From the NCBI GenBank assembly GCA_005765155.1, contig VCCP01000005.1, forward strand, positions 930,001 to 994,000: 64,000 bases of DNA. The letters run 5' to 3'. Every line of letters begins with the position of its first letter. Position 1 is the stretch's first letter. The stretch comes from Zelopaecilomyces penicillatus. Lineage: Eukaryota > Ascomycota > Sordariomycetes > Hypocreales > Pseudodiploosporaceae. Under the pieces are notes generated by a model. The model ran no database searches and was not told where the DNA came from. It saw only the letters and a list, made by a program, of their open reading frames with translations. This document shows, piece after piece, positions 1-10,519 of the stretch. The position numbers and the translations under genes were made by a program.

Positions 1-21
1 GTACGGTAAGAGGGAACTTAC

Positions 22-378
22 TGAGGCGTTGATGGGGACAAATCCAGAGAGTTCGCCGTTCTTGGAAACCCGGTGGTGGACTTTGCCAAACGTGACGCAG
101 GGGAAGCAGCAGGTGAAGAGACAGCGGTCGATGGGGGTGCAGCAGCCGAAGAAGCTCGTCAGCCATCCTTGGGCGCCAGCGGGTGATTTGGAGGTGACGT
201 GATCCTTGGGGCGAGAAAAGACATCGTTGAACCTGTCTTTCCAGTCGTCCACGTCTTGCTGTTCGATGAGTCCCCCGGCACGAGTAGCAGGAGCAGCAAT
301 AGGGGCGGTGACAGGCGTGGCAACCGGAGCGTCAACAGGAGCAGTAACAGGAGCAGCAGCAGCAGCCGGCGTAGCCAT
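22..378 (-). CDS. PLAC8-family cysteine-rich protein, 5' exon (partial at left edge)
   Basis: The first exon encodes 119 residues from the ATG at 378 to a GTAAGT donor at 21-16; the rest lies beyond the left edge. The N-terminus is a low-complexity Ala/Pro/Val/Thr tract (residues 1-32). It is followed by a short acidic segment and then a cysteine-rich stretch, FFGCCTPIDRCLFTCCFPC, continuing into VTFGKVHHR (about residues 77-103). The CCxPC...G...HR pattern is the hallmark of PLAC8 (DUF614) proteins. These are small membrane-associated proteins linked in plants to metal tolerance and organ size; their role in fungi is poorly known. The family call rests on this motif alone because the C-terminal half is missing. 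The Ala/Pro-rich leader has no signal-peptide character. Confidence 0.75.
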
Positions 379-2182
379 TTTAAAAGTCAAGCAAGGTAAA
401 TCAGTTATCACAGACAAGAGGAGTGAGTAGTCAAACAGGATGAAAGCTGGTTTGCAATGTTGGAATCAAGCGAGCGAGAGTGGCGTTTTGAAAGCAGAGA
501 AGACGAGCACAGTTGAACAGCCATCCTCTTGGCTATATATATGTATGCACGACCCAGAACGGAGCGCGTCTGCTCTCTTCTTTTCTCGAAACCGCCGCAT
601 TGAGAGTTAATAGGCTGACTCTCCAACGATGGCTTGGTGCTAAAATTGCATTCAGAAACGGGACAAACTCAGCCTGGCTGGTGGTCAATTTGCGTAGCTT
701 TCACGAATCACACCAAGTCATTGGCAGAACGGAATGGCATAACGCCACTTCTTGAAGAGAGGGAACTTGACCTATCACCGTCCTCCGATGGACCTAGGTT
801 GCACATACAAAAGGTAAAAGAAAGTAGGTAGACTTTACAGTCTTTTGCGAAGAGACCCTACTAGGTAGTTAGTAGTCTTGTCATTGCGCTTGGTCGGGGC
901 GGCTTTTCAGCCCTGCGAGCTAGCTCAGCCGCTTTACGGATGATAGCTTTGGTGGGGCGTTTGCGAGGTTGGTCTTGGAATTTGAAGGCAAGCTAAGCTA
1001 AATATACCGATGTGTGATGTTATTTTTTTTCCCACGGTACATTGCTGGAGTTTGGGGTTGGAGCGGCCGTGATCCGAACGGGGTAGGGCTGTGATGGGTT
1101 GAAGGAACCTGCGGGTAGAAGTTGAACTTGCACTCTCTCATCAAGGGAGTAATAACAAATAGAGATTATCTTTATATATATCTACATATGTCAACTTGTA
1201 AAATATGTAGAAATACTCACTTCAGTATCTCTCCATCTTTCTCGTACCATTTGTATATTCTTAGCCAGCGCTGTTGTCTCCAATCACTTCCCCTCCCAGC
1301 GGTGTAATCTGACCCGAAAAAAGCGTCACGGATTCTCCGGCATCCACCATCAAACCAACTAGGCCTACATCACGGCCTTGCACTCGTAGCCTAGTTCCAT
1401 CAGAACACCGTCAAAGCTTCTGTTTTAGCATAGTTAGCAGTTCGGACACCTATCCAACCTTCTGTCCAGTGCATGCGGCAATGCGCCTTGCGGAAACGCC
1501 TGGCGGGTTAACACGGCGCGCCATCATTCGACGCCACGTACACAAGCTTAGGATGCTCAACCCCCTTTGTCATTTAAAAGCGACTGTTGTGGGAATCGAG
1601 AGAGGACCATGTATGTACCAAGTCTTTTGACACGAGTAGGAATTATGGGTTTGTTGATTGGCAGGGAGCTTTGCTAGGGAGAAAACATGAAGGTCTCTGG
1701 TGGATTGGCTGTGTTTGATGTAGATTGGTAATGACTTAATCAGTTACCAGAACAGCAATGCATCTGCATCACCAACGACACAGTGGCTTCGGATACCGGC
1801 AACCAGCGCAAACAGCATTTGGTCCATGAACAATCCTTTGGCCTAGCATAATATAATAAATAATAAGTGATTGGCTCCCTAACCAAGTCTTGGTAAGCCT
1901 AGTTCATCTAAAATACATCCTCATCCCGTTCTCTTTCGTCTGCCTGACCCCCGCAATAAATAGTAGTATCCATACTCCCCTGAAATGAAGTAATATAGCC
2001 ACGTAGGTCTATGCCAGATAGGCATGCCACAAGATCAATAGATCTGGTCCAACCACAAGAGCCACTCAAAAGCATTGCGCTCACTGTTCCCTCACTACCT
2101 ATTCACACCCTGAACCTCTTCTGTCCCTTATACTCCAAATCCTCATGATATTCATACAAAGCAAGCCGGCAACACCAATAAC
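379..2182. other. Intergenic, 1.8 kb, no gene seen
   Basis: This separates the PLAC8-like gene from CMR1. Open frames are short, lack fungal codon bias and are broken by A/T-rich stretches. There is a short TA-rich run at 534-546 and another near 1170-1190. I see no tRNA or known repeat. The first few hundred bases presumably contain the PLAC8-like promoter and 5' UTR, and about 100-300 bases next to 2182 the CMR1 3' UTR. Confidence 0.5.
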
Positions 2183-3777
2183 TCACTGCCAGAAGCACAA
2201 CTTCCCACTGGCAGTTCCACCAGCGACCCAATCCTTCGAGGGGTGAAAGTGCGCTACGGCAGGAACTGCAGAGATGCCATCTCCATCAAGCTGTGCAAGC
2301 TGACTGCCATCTGAAGCAAAAATGTCCACAAAACGGTTCATATTGCCAATAGCAAATTTCTGAATTCCATCTGCGGGACATTTTTGCCATTGAGGCTTCA
2401 GAATTGTCACCCACCGGCCAGTCTGGTTGTTATGGCGGACTGTCTGCGCGGGCTTCATCATCTGAGGTGTTATATCGTGGCCAGCCTTCCACTGATTTGA
2501 ATCGGCAAAGTCATAGATCTTGATAGTATCATCATATGATGACGTCGCCACATGTCCACCAGCGCTCCACGACGCATGCGATATCGACAAACGAGATTCG
2601 TGCTCGCCGAGCAACGCCGGATGTCGCAGATCGTTTGAGCCAATGATTTTTCGGCAATCCCATATTTTGAGTGTCCTGTCTAATGAAGCCGTTGCTATTA
2701 AATGAGGTTGTAGCGGGTGCAGAGAGAATCCTCCAATCTTTTGTTCCGACAGCCTCCAAATATCTTCGCTTCCCGGTGCTCTCATGTCGTATCGCCCCAC
2801 GCTGCCATCTAGTGTCGAGAAGTAAATCATGTTGGGTTCAGAAGCAGGCATCTCCAAGGCGGAAAAGGGCATCTCATCATCTGGGTCTGATGGTGCAAAT
2901 ATTTGAATCGAGACACCCTTTTCTAGATCCATTTTCCGTATTGACGAGTCGTACGACGATGAGTATAAGCTGTTGCTGTCGACGGAAGAGAAAGCAAATG
3001 AAGTTATAGTCCTGGCGTGTGTCTTGAACACGGAAATTACAGGATCTGGTATGCTGGCATCCTCGTCGTCATCATCGACTTCTGGAGCTGTTTGTGAGGC
3101 ATCAAATAAACCCATAGCGCCTTCTTTATCGCCAGCAAAAATGATGGGCTTTTCTTCCATGGGATGAAACCCAAGTGCGTATATCCGTTGCGGGGTGATT
3201 TTGATTTCTGGATTAAGTCATTGTCAGCTGGATCTACACACACTCTAAATCCGTGGTACGCACCATTGGGAGCCCATTGTTCGTAGAGTTTGAGGCCACC
3301 CATCCGTAGCCTCAAGTCCTTCAGGCCTTTATCCGTCGTCTCCTTGACATCTTCTTCCCCAAACGTGCGGATTCCAGGTTGCGCTCCTCGGAATATGGCC
3401 TGCAAGCCCTCGACACCATTCCCCCATTTCTTGCCCTCAACAGCAACGTCTCCCAGATTCAAGTCGCCTGACACGCGCATTCTTTTCGCCTTGGCCTTTT
3501 CGGCCTCGTGTTCGGCTTCTACTTCCATCTTTCGTTTAAGCACATCGTTATCCGCTTCGATACCAGCCAGACGCGAGCTCATCCGGACGGGGCGCGTAGG
3601 TTCTCGTTTTACCCTTTCGGGCCTTGTCCTTTTCGCCACGGGGGCCCTTTTCGCTGGCTCCTTCTTGGGTATTATTTTCTTTGCTACGACTGAGATGTCT
3701 TTGAGAATGGCTTCGTTGGCACTCATATTTGCCTGCCGTTTGCGCTCAAACGCGCTAAGGGGGGCGGTTGGAGGCAT
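2183..3777 (-). CDS. CMR1: WD40 DNA-damage-binding protein CMR1
   Basis: Two exons (3777-3264 and 3207-2183) join through a 56-bp intron to give 512 residues, close to yeast Cmr1 (522). The splice is supported by the reconstructed junction WAPNEIKITPQRIYALGFHP, which keeps the frame. Residues 1-70 are basic with a Lys/Arg/Pro-rich nuclear-localisation-like stretch (about 32-60). Residues 70-115 are a charged helix, and the C-terminal 340 residues form WD repeats with recurrent WD-type ends such as LKIWDCRK and IKIYDF. Cmr1/WDR76 proteins bind DNA with preference for UV-damaged sites and associate with histones and replication-stress nuclear foci. The gene is divergent from the mitochondrial gene at 4236. 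An alternative reading as a generic WD40 protein is unlikely given length and conserved junction. Confidence 0.9.
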
Positions 3778-4235
3778 TGTGAGAGATTTCGCGCTAGAAG
3801 AATGATGTCAAGATGTGTAATAAAGGGTTCTGATAGTTCAGGATGCTCAGGAAAGCAGACTGGCGAACGAAAAGCAGAGTGTTGAAGATGGCTGACTGCG
3901 CAAGTGAACGGGTGCTGAGAGAGCAGTTGGCGCAAATTCACGGTCGCGAGAGCGCGTCACAGTGGGGGTTTGCTGGAGCTCTAGTGAGCACGAAGTCACG
4001 TTTCTTGAACGCCTGCAGTGTGAAATGTTTAATTAACAGCGCCAGGGGGAGACAACTCACTGAGCTCTCCTCAAGCCGGGGATTTGCCGCGACAGCAACA
4101 CGACCCCTATGACGTGCCCTGCCATGTATATTTTTCATGAGCTTCCCTACTGATGTAAAGCATGGTATGGTTAATACAAACCAAGCTTCATGACGATCCA
4201 TCGTCGCATCCCTCATTGAAACCGATTTAATCATC
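3778..4235. promoter_or_regulatory. Shared divergent promoter of CMR1 and the Mtf2-like gene
   Basis: Only 458 bp separate the two start codons, so both promoters must lie here. I see no clear TATA box; both genes look like TATA-less housekeeping genes. Open frames across the interval are short and have no recognisable content. Confidence 0.5.
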
Positions 4236-5513
4236 ATGTCGTCAACATTGCTGCCTTTCTTATACCAGACTCGGACCCTCCAGCGGGCATTCCGAGGTCC
4301 ATTGGCACTCACCGTTGTCCGTTCTGCACACTCCCAGACATCCCGTCGGCGGCAGACTGTGAAGCATGATAATTCCATTCCTTTCGAATGGGACCCTGAA
4401 GATGACAGGAGCGATGATCTGCAGCAGCCCTCTACAATTACACCTTCAGAGGCGGAGGTTTTCAAGGGCATCTTTGATGAGATTGCTCAGGGGAAGATGC
4501 CTGCTGCTCGAAAGCGACCGGCAGCCTTTCAGAAGCATCCTCAAGACAGCACAGACCCATCAGTAGCGGGGGATGGTACAGCCGTTTCTGGAGTAGCAAC
4601 TGGCCATCCGAATGGAATGGCCCGCTCCATCGTTGAGCAGGCTCGCGTCACTGAATTTCGAGAGAAGTTTCTCGGACGGTACCCCAAGTCGCTGCGTAAT
4701 GCGGCACAGGTGGCCCTGGGATTGTATGAGCTGGAGCCGAGAAGCTCAGGTTCGGGCCAGAGTCAGATGATGGAGCTGGACGAAGCCAATGAGAGCAAGT
4801 GGGCTGAGCGGGCCAAGTACGATCGCGCCAGGCTGGAGGAACGGGAAAGGGTGGATGCTCTTATGAAGGCATGTCAGACGGATGATGCGCTGTGGAAAGT
4901 GATGGAGGAAGAGGTCTTTTCCTTGCCGGCAAAGCTTGGTATTGCGCAGGGCGTAAAGTCGAGGTCCATCACTGGCCAGCGAGAGTCAAAGGGCAAACGA
5001 ACCGCAAAGGCGACAAATAGCGAGACACTTGGTCCCAAAACCGTCGACGATGAGAAGCGAATCATGGATGTTCATGGGCCTCTGTATTCACACTTTATCA
5101 ACACCGCACTCGGCATCTTTGACACTGCATTCGCGCACCCCTCACCTTTTGCATTCCGGATTTTGCCTCGCATCAAAGAACTAGGACTACCATCCTACGT
5201 CCTAGGAGTCTCCACACCATTCTACACGCAGCTAGCGAGAATGCACTGGAACCAGTTCGGAGACGCCAATTCTGCTCTCGATATGCTGCAGGAAATGAAC
5301 TCGGCTGGGCTATATGCCGACGACGAAGTTACAGACCTCTTGGTCAAGATTCGCGACCACCTGCACGGTTGTACCTGGGGCGCTCAGGGTCCCTTTGTCA
5401 TGGCTATGATGGAATCTCCTCCTTATGATGGCGCATTGACGCAAAGACTGGAGGATATGGATAAGTCTGTGAAGAGGTCGCTATATGAACGTACTCGAGA
5501 CTATGCGCAATAA
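4236..5513 (+). CDS. Mitochondrial protein with Mtf2-like C-terminal domain
   Basis: An uninterrupted frame of 425 residues. The first 40 residues are rich in Arg, Ser and Leu with almost no acids (SSTLLPFLYQTRTLQRAFRG, then RRR), as in a matrix-targeting presequence. The middle is charged and low-complexity. The conserved part is about residues 210-400: a helical segment with DDALWKVMEEEVFSLPAKLG, then PLYSHFINTALGIFDTAF and LGLPSYVLGVSTPFYTQLAR. This resembles the Mtf2-like domain of fungal proteins related to yeast Nam1/Mtf2, which couples mitochondrial transcripts to translation and mRNA processing. Start chosen at the first ATG, which gives the targeting signal. Divergent from CMR1; convergent with GNA1, stop codons only 165 bp apart. 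The family assignment comes from remembered motif similarity. Confidence 0.7.
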   Translation: MSSTLLPFLYQTRTLQRAFRGPLALTVVRSAHSQTSRRRQTVKHDNSIPFEWDPEDDRSDDLQQPSTITPSEAEVFKGIFDEIAQGKMPAARKRPAAFQKHPQDSTDPSVAGDGTAVSGVATGHPNGMARSIVEQARVTEFREKFLGRYPKSLRNAAQVALGLYELEPRSSGSGQSQMMELDEANESKWAERAKYDRARLEERERVDALMKACQTDDALWKVMEEEVFSLPAKLGIAQGVKSRSITGQRESKGKRTAKATNSETLGPKTVDDEKRIMDVHGPLYSHFINTALGIFDTAFAHPSPFAFRILPRIKELGLPSYVLGVSTPFYTQLARMHWNQFGDANSALDMLQEMNSAGLYADDEVTDLLVKIRDHLHGCTWGAQGPFVMAMMESPPYDGALTQRLEDMDKSVKRSLYERTRDYAQ

Positions 5514-5678
5514 TGAGACTATGGGGAGTTATGGATGGAGCGGGCTCCATACATTGGATTATACGGGTCGCCTTGCCCCAACCGGTTTTCGGTAATTTTG
5601 GTGTGTATCATGGCTGTATACTATTTTATAGATTATATTTCGGCAAGCAAAGCATGTTTGCTGCGATGCTCATTTAAT

Positions 5679-6271
5679 CTAGGGTGTTCTCCATTCTCCA
5701 AGATAGTGCACCATCTCCAAGCCTGACCCAGCATAGCCACACTTTTGGTAAAAAGGCTCGTTCTTGGGACTGCAGTTGAGAATGGTCTTGTAACAACCTA
5801 CACTCTTTGCGACGGAGCCCAGGGCGTTGACCATGGTAAGGCCCAGTCCTTTACCTTGATGGTCTTTGGCGATGCAGATTTCCTCAATGTGGCCGACAAT
5901 GGCTCGATTATGGATGCTTTGTTTTGGTATTAATCACTGAATCCATATGCTTCTCGGCACCATTGAATTTAATTTGGTTTGACTTACAACTTCCTCTCGG
6001 CAACGACAGCGCCAGTACCAACGATGCGGTCCTCATGCTCAATGACGAGGTAGTAATACGGGCCTTTACCATTGGTGTCCATCTCGTCGTACCGCTCGTT
6101 GAATTCTTGTTCCGTCAGATCCCCCATCCAGGTTAGATCGCGCAAGCATTCTAAAAATCCCCTTGCAAAATCGGTCTTCTGTAAGGGTCGGATGGTAAAC
6201 GAATCTGGTAGAGAAGCTGCGATTTCAGTGGAGATGTGAGAAGCGGGGAACATGGGGGGTGAGGTCGCCAT
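5679..6271 (-). CDS. GNA1: Glucosamine-6-phosphate N-acetyltransferase (GNA1)
   Basis: Two exons (6271-5988 and 5916-5679) with a 71-bp intron give 173 residues. The join yields VAERKFIHNRAIVGHIEEI, the well-conserved core of GNA1 enzymes, which confirms the acceptor at 5917. The GNAT fold shows the acetyl-CoA pyrophosphate loop (AKDHQGKGLGLTMV, about residues 115-128) and the substrate-side NCSPKNEPFYQKCGY segment near 148. GNA1 transfers acetate from acetyl-CoA to glucosamine-6-phosphate, the second step of UDP-GlcNAc synthesis. It therefore feeds chitin, N-glycans and GPI anchors. It is cytosolic and normally essential. Nothing odd: length, motifs and exon pattern fit the family. Confidence 0.93.
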
Positions 6272-7585
6272 GATGGCCAGTGTCGTATCTCCCCCAGAAA
6301 TAGGAAAAGATGAGTGTGGCGATGGAGATAAATGGTGTTGTCAATAAATGTGTTGGAATTGGTGTTATTTTGTGTATCTCTAGGTGTTGGAGCTGCTTTT
6401 CTCACGTTTTTTAGGATGATGTGTAGGGAGGAGGTGAAAAAGCATGTAGTAGCCGACATTAGTAGTTGGAGATGCCATTCTTTACATAATACAAAAGGTC
6501 TGACCACAAACTTTAGAAGGTAGCCCAGCGTTCAGTATCAATACCAATAAATGCAACGCACTGGAACTCATGCTGGTAAAGTTTAGTTCAGAGATTAGTG
6601 ATGCCATTGAAGTACAGATAAGTGGTATGTTGTAAACAATCACAAGCACTAGCCATGAATCCCCCACCAGGTTGGAAAGCGAAGATTACTGGGTTAAGTA
6701 CTCAAGGATAAGATTGTCTGTATTAGTTAGATTAACAGCATCTAAAACACCTACATTTACCCACGACGACCCACTTGGGATATGTGTCAAAATTCAGTCT
6801 TGCCAAGAACTCCATAGGGCTATTCGTAACCCCGTTTTCATAGTATCGACAATCAACACCCAGTTGAGTCATAATGTATAAACAAAGTCTGGTCGATATC
6901 ATCGTGTCTGTCGATGCGTGTACTTGTTATTGTCATCCAGATTACCTATTCTATGCCTCCGAGGGCCCGGCCGCCCCGGGCGAGCCAATTTGGTTATAAG
7001 ATAAACAGACTATCAAAGATATGTCCCGATTCAGACCCACCGACTTAGAAATATGCCTGAAAGTAAAGTGGTTGATGCAAACGGCTTTCAGCCCCCCCAC
7101 CCAACATCACATTTTGTAAATAAGACGAGGCTGGCGGATAAATCCGATTGAGCAGGTCAGAGGAACAAAAATGCATGGTGATTTAATATATCGTGATCGG
7201 CATCTAAAAAATCCCCTTCTGAATGGCTTACCCCACATGTCACTCAAGGATGTTGACTTGTGCTGAATCAATAATCCATGATAATAAACATACAAGTAAG
7301 GATGAAAAGAGTCCATGTACTCTGACAAAGTGGATATGAGACAGACTACTGCAGCTGGGCTGGGCTGGGGTGCATCATATGCCAGAATTGGGAAACCAAG
7401 ACTCTGGATATGGGGAGACTAAAAGAGTCAGTCATCTAGTTTTGCGAGTGCAGACGGTTCTTTCTTTCTTATATAAACGGCGGTACGAAACATCCAAAGG
7501 GTCGTCTCATCAACACCATCATCATCATCAACACCATCATCAACAACATCAACAACATCATACACCACCCCCACAACAAGTCAAG
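6272..7585. other. Intergenic; right half is the upstream arm of a segmental duplication
   Basis: The left part (6272-6900) is the GNA1 promoter region plus anonymous A/T-rich DNA without a convincing frame. From about 6960 to the knottin-like gene start at 7586 the sequence resembles 9560-10519. The shared landmarks are listed with the duplication. The 60 bp before the start codon are a CAT/CAA-rich leader. Confidence 0.55.
7472..7477 (+). promoter_or_regulatory. TATA box of knottin-like gene 1
   Basis: TATAAA inside CTTTCTTATATAAAC, 114 bp upstream of the ATG at 7586. The same element lies in the same context upstream of the paralog, at 10372-10377. Conservation in both copies, with diverged flanks, argues that it is functional. 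Confidence 0.7.
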
Positions 7586-8020
7586 ATGCAAATCTCTCGG
7601 GCCATCTTCTTCATCACTGCCGCTGCCTTTACCGGAGCACTTGCCCATCCATCAGGTTTCACTACCAAAGTCATCGCTGAGCCTACCCCTGATAGACAAA
7701 TCCAGGTAAGCCACGAAAAAGAAAAAAAGGACATATAGTCTACAATCTTGTTTGGCGAGTGTTCTTGTATGAATAGAAAATACGCTAACTTGAATCATGT
7801 GTATGTATAGGATGGCACTGTTGTCAGCGAATCTGCCATCACAGCCAGCCAAGTCGAGGACTTCAAGAGCCTCCCTGGCCATTCTGAACGCCGGGATACC
7901 AATGTCTTGGCTCAAAGGGATTGCATTCTCGGAATGACATGCGCGTCAGATCAAGACTGCTGGTTCAATGGCTGTACCGGCTGCATCTTCCTTACTTCCA
8001 ACGGTGGCATCTGTTACTAG
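7586..8020 (+). CDS. Secreted six-cysteine knottin-like peptide precursor, paralog 1
   Basis: Exons 7586-7705 and 7811-8020 encode 109 residues. Residues 1-20 are a signal peptide (Ile/Phe/Ala-rich, ending TGALA). A propeptide of about 55 residues follows, with a dibasic RR (PGHSERRDT) and a final AQR directly before the first cysteine block. Both look like kexin-type processing sites. The predicted mature part is about 33 residues with six cysteines spaced C-x5-C-x5-C-x4-C-x2-C-x9-C and a C-terminal Tyr. The spacing falls within the inhibitor-cystine-knot range and resembles plant metallocarboxypeptidase-inhibitor knottins (D-C before the third Cys, C-x2-C, Tyr near the C-terminus). Function is unknown: protease inhibitor, antimicrobial peptide or host-directed effector are all possible. 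I used the ATG after the CAT/CAA leader because it starts the signal peptide. Confidence 0.85.
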
Positions 8021-8859
8021 AAAACGTTTCACTTGAAACTGGTCTCTCTATCCTGTTTTTTTCTCCCTCGAGGCTTGACTGGGAAAAGTAATATTGTTTT
8101 AGACTTTATATTTAGTTAGAGATGATATCTTGTTAATTACCTACTTTGATGGGGGAAAACAACACACACAGGGCTTAGAGGGTAGTACAGGGTGGCGGAT
8201 GTGTGCAAGCGTAGAATACAAGAATGACACTGGGCAAGAAAAGCTACGAAGCGGTGATAATGTAAATTGGACTTGAGAGATCAATTGACCATCCCATAAT
8301 TAGCCTGGACATCAACTGGATATCTAAAATACTAATTGACTACTAAGAATTTCCAATTTTCGAGAAAGTGGGGGGAAAAGCTCTGTATTCGATGATGCTG
8401 TCGAAAATGATGTGGGCATCCCCTATCTACTTATACAGATTGGCCTTCCAAAGCCATAGCTAGTGTAGCTCTATCTTAGTCATTCAGCTACGAAGAGGGG
8501 TGTGTTCAATCCCCTCATCAAACTGTCATTCAGGTATTACTGGATAAGTTGTGTTTGTAGATGAGTGTGTTGCATTATTATTCAGATTATTCTCTACCTT
8601 GGGGGCTCGTGTATTCAATCATGTTCAAGAATGGCTGTGACAATTACAGGCCAGTCCAAGGATGGTATTCACATCTACATCTACCCTCAGGGCGATGTAA
8701 GTAGGTCAAACCGCGCGCATGTTTTCACTTATAACCCAGATATAGATGAAGCCCGAAAGACAAGTGTGCCTCTGTGAAATCCGTGGCGAGGCTGGCATTC
8801 AACTCGCAGGCCAAAAAGAAGAAAAGGAGGGAAAAAATAAATTATTTCATCAATCTAGT
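8021..8859. other. Intergenic between knottin-like gene 1 and the antisense secreted-protein gene
   Basis: The first roughly 120 bp are the 3' UTR, similar to that of paralog 2. The rest is A/T-rich with no convincing frame. The two genes are convergent, so no promoter is expected here. Confidence 0.5.
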
Positions 8860-9305
8860 TCACCCGCATCTGCCCGAGTTGGGATCAGACCTAATGAGAG
8901 CAAAAAGAAAAACAGGCGGTCATCAGCAAACCAGTCAAAGAAGACAAAAAGGGGGAAGACGGAGACGTACTTGAACTGGAACGGCCCCCGATTTCTCAAC
9001 CCTCCCCGGCCACAGGCATGAATCTCGGATCGGAGGTACTCGTAGCAATTATTGTAGTGGAGGTATCTGGTGCTCCTCTGGTCGAGATGGCGGACGTGCA
9101 TGTCCACTTTGCCAGTGAGCGTATGAGCACAGACAGATATCTCCTCGCCTGGGCCGTATTCGATGGACGCCATGCCTAGGTTGCAGGCAGATTGGGCCAT
9201 GATATCCGCCTGGCCGAGGTCCTCCCATCCCACGCCGGTGTTGAAGCATTCGGCAGACGCGAAGCCTGCGAGGGCGAAGATGGCAAGGAGGTTTGTGAGC
9301 TGCAT
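8860..9305 (-). CDS. Small secreted cysteine-rich protein (effector-like)
   Basis: Exons 9305-8971 and 8890-8860 give 121 residues. Splicing at AA|GTACGT and TTAG|GTCTGAT replaces an apparent run-on tail with the ending FQFKSDPNSGRCG, a typical C-terminus of this fungal secreted family. Residues 1-18 are a signal peptide (LLAIFALAGFASA). The mature chain starts ECFNTGVGW and has six cysteines in ACNLG, SVCAHT, NNCYEYL, HACGRGG and RCG contexts, presumably three disulfides. Proteins of this pattern are common in plant- and insect-associated ascomycetes, but I know of no established activity. It lies between the two knottin-like paralogs on the other strand and is unrelated to them in sequence. 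A TATA-like element (ATATAAG on the minus strand, 9419-9425) lies about 115 bp upstream. Confidence 0.83.
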
Positions 9306-10519
9306 AGTTGGGGTATATAGTGGAAAGAAAGAACAATGAAGAAGTATCTAACTGGGTTCTTCTCGTGTGGGTTGTGTTGTTGGAGGGGAGAAGGAGGAGG
9401 AGTGAGATGCTTGGCCTACTTATATCTGGAATATGTACACCCACCTCATTTACCGTTTCTATTTTTATGTTTGTCTGTCAGATATAAACATTTTGTATGC
9501 AATCAACCTAAGTTAGACGCTCTTTTTGAATGTCCTGTATAGACTAGGTATCCAGACTAATTCGGCCCTGTAGCCTGCGCAAGCCAGAGCGAGTCAATTT
9601 GGTCATGAGATGACAAGACTACAACCAAGGGGCTAATACTCTAGCTATGTGGGAAAATGGTCCATCCATTCAATGAATTTCGTTGGATTTGTTTAATCAC
9701 AGTATCCCAATACATGCAAAGTAGATTCCATATCTGTGGTACACACACATTCAACCCCTGACTCGAGCCTACGCCACTTCGCATCAACACACCAAAAACG
9801 AACACTCACTATTACTAGAAGCATTTTTTTTTTTTGAGCTCGAGTCAAAAAGGAATTCAACACTTTTTATTTTATAGAGATTCAATTTCTTTTTTTTTAA
9901 GCAAAGACCTCAAAAAGCTATGATGAGTAGGTGGCGAAATTTTCCAACGACATCCAAGATATGCCCCGATGAAGCCCTACCCGACTCAGAGGTACGCCCT
10001 GAACATGGAGCGATTGATGTAAAACAGTCTCAGCTCTTATTAAGGCCATTGACGGTAAGGCTGGGGACTGGTTTTTGGCCCCAAGTGGCGCCGGGGAAAA
10101 CAAGATTCCTGGCAGTATTGCAACTGTGATTAGGTAGTGTCTTGAACATCTCCCTTGCGAATCATGTACCTCTATTCACTCAAGCATTAGACCTGTACTG
10201 AAGGATTATCCACACAAAAAAGACACGAGTAATGAAAAGAATCCATGTGCTTTGGACAAGTAGGTGTGAGCTCACATTGCATCACATACCAGTATGCAAA
10301 AGCCAAGCCCTTTGATATGGGGGATTAGAGAGTCGTCTAGTTTTACAGGTTCAAACAGTTCTTCTTTCTTATATAAACATCAAGGGCACCTCAAGAGTTA
10401 TCTCATCATCTTCCTCATCAATCGCATTGCATTTTAGTTCTAGATCTCTCATTGCAGGCCTCACATAATCATCATTATTCATTAACACCATCAACACAGC
10501 AAGTCATCATCCAGTCAAA
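9306..10519. other. Intergenic promoter region between divergent secreted-protein genes
   Basis: The first 150-200 bp serve the minus-strand secreted gene. From about 9560 onward the sequence belongs to copy 2 of the segmental duplication. Copy 2 holds some 300 bp of extra A/T-rich DNA (about 9615-9945, with long T runs near 9826 and 9892) that copy 1 lacks. I see no gene. Confidence 0.55.
10372..10377 (+). promoter_or_regulatory. TATA box of knottin-like gene 2
   Basis: TATAAA in CTTCTTTCTTATATAAACA, 148 bp upstream of the ATG at 10520. It corresponds to the element at 7472-7477. Confidence 0.7.

Larger units (their letters stand above)
6960..8140 (+). repeat. Segmental duplication, copy 1 (promoter, gene and 3' flank of a knottin-like gene)
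   Basis: Landmarks in the same order in copy 2: a cGGCC...GCGAG(C/T)CAATTTGGT block (6965 versus 9562), GATATG(T/C)CCCGAT (7018 versus 9958), a CATCATATGCCAG-like block (7373 versus 10281), TCTAGTTTT(G/A)C (7436 versus 10337) and CTTTCTTATATAAAC (7464 versus 10364). The two exons and a CGGTCTCTCT-like 3' UTR block follow. The flanks are clearly more diverged than the exons. Limits are approximate because I aligned by eye. Confidence 0.75.

Noticed and set aside
895..960. CTAGCTCAGC near 910, resembling a tRNA A box
   Set aside because: No B box or cloverleaf downstream.
7370..7585. Upstream extension of knottin-like gene 1
   Set aside because: It reads through the TATA box and a CAT/CAA-rich leader (poly-His/Gln); the signal peptide begins at 7586.
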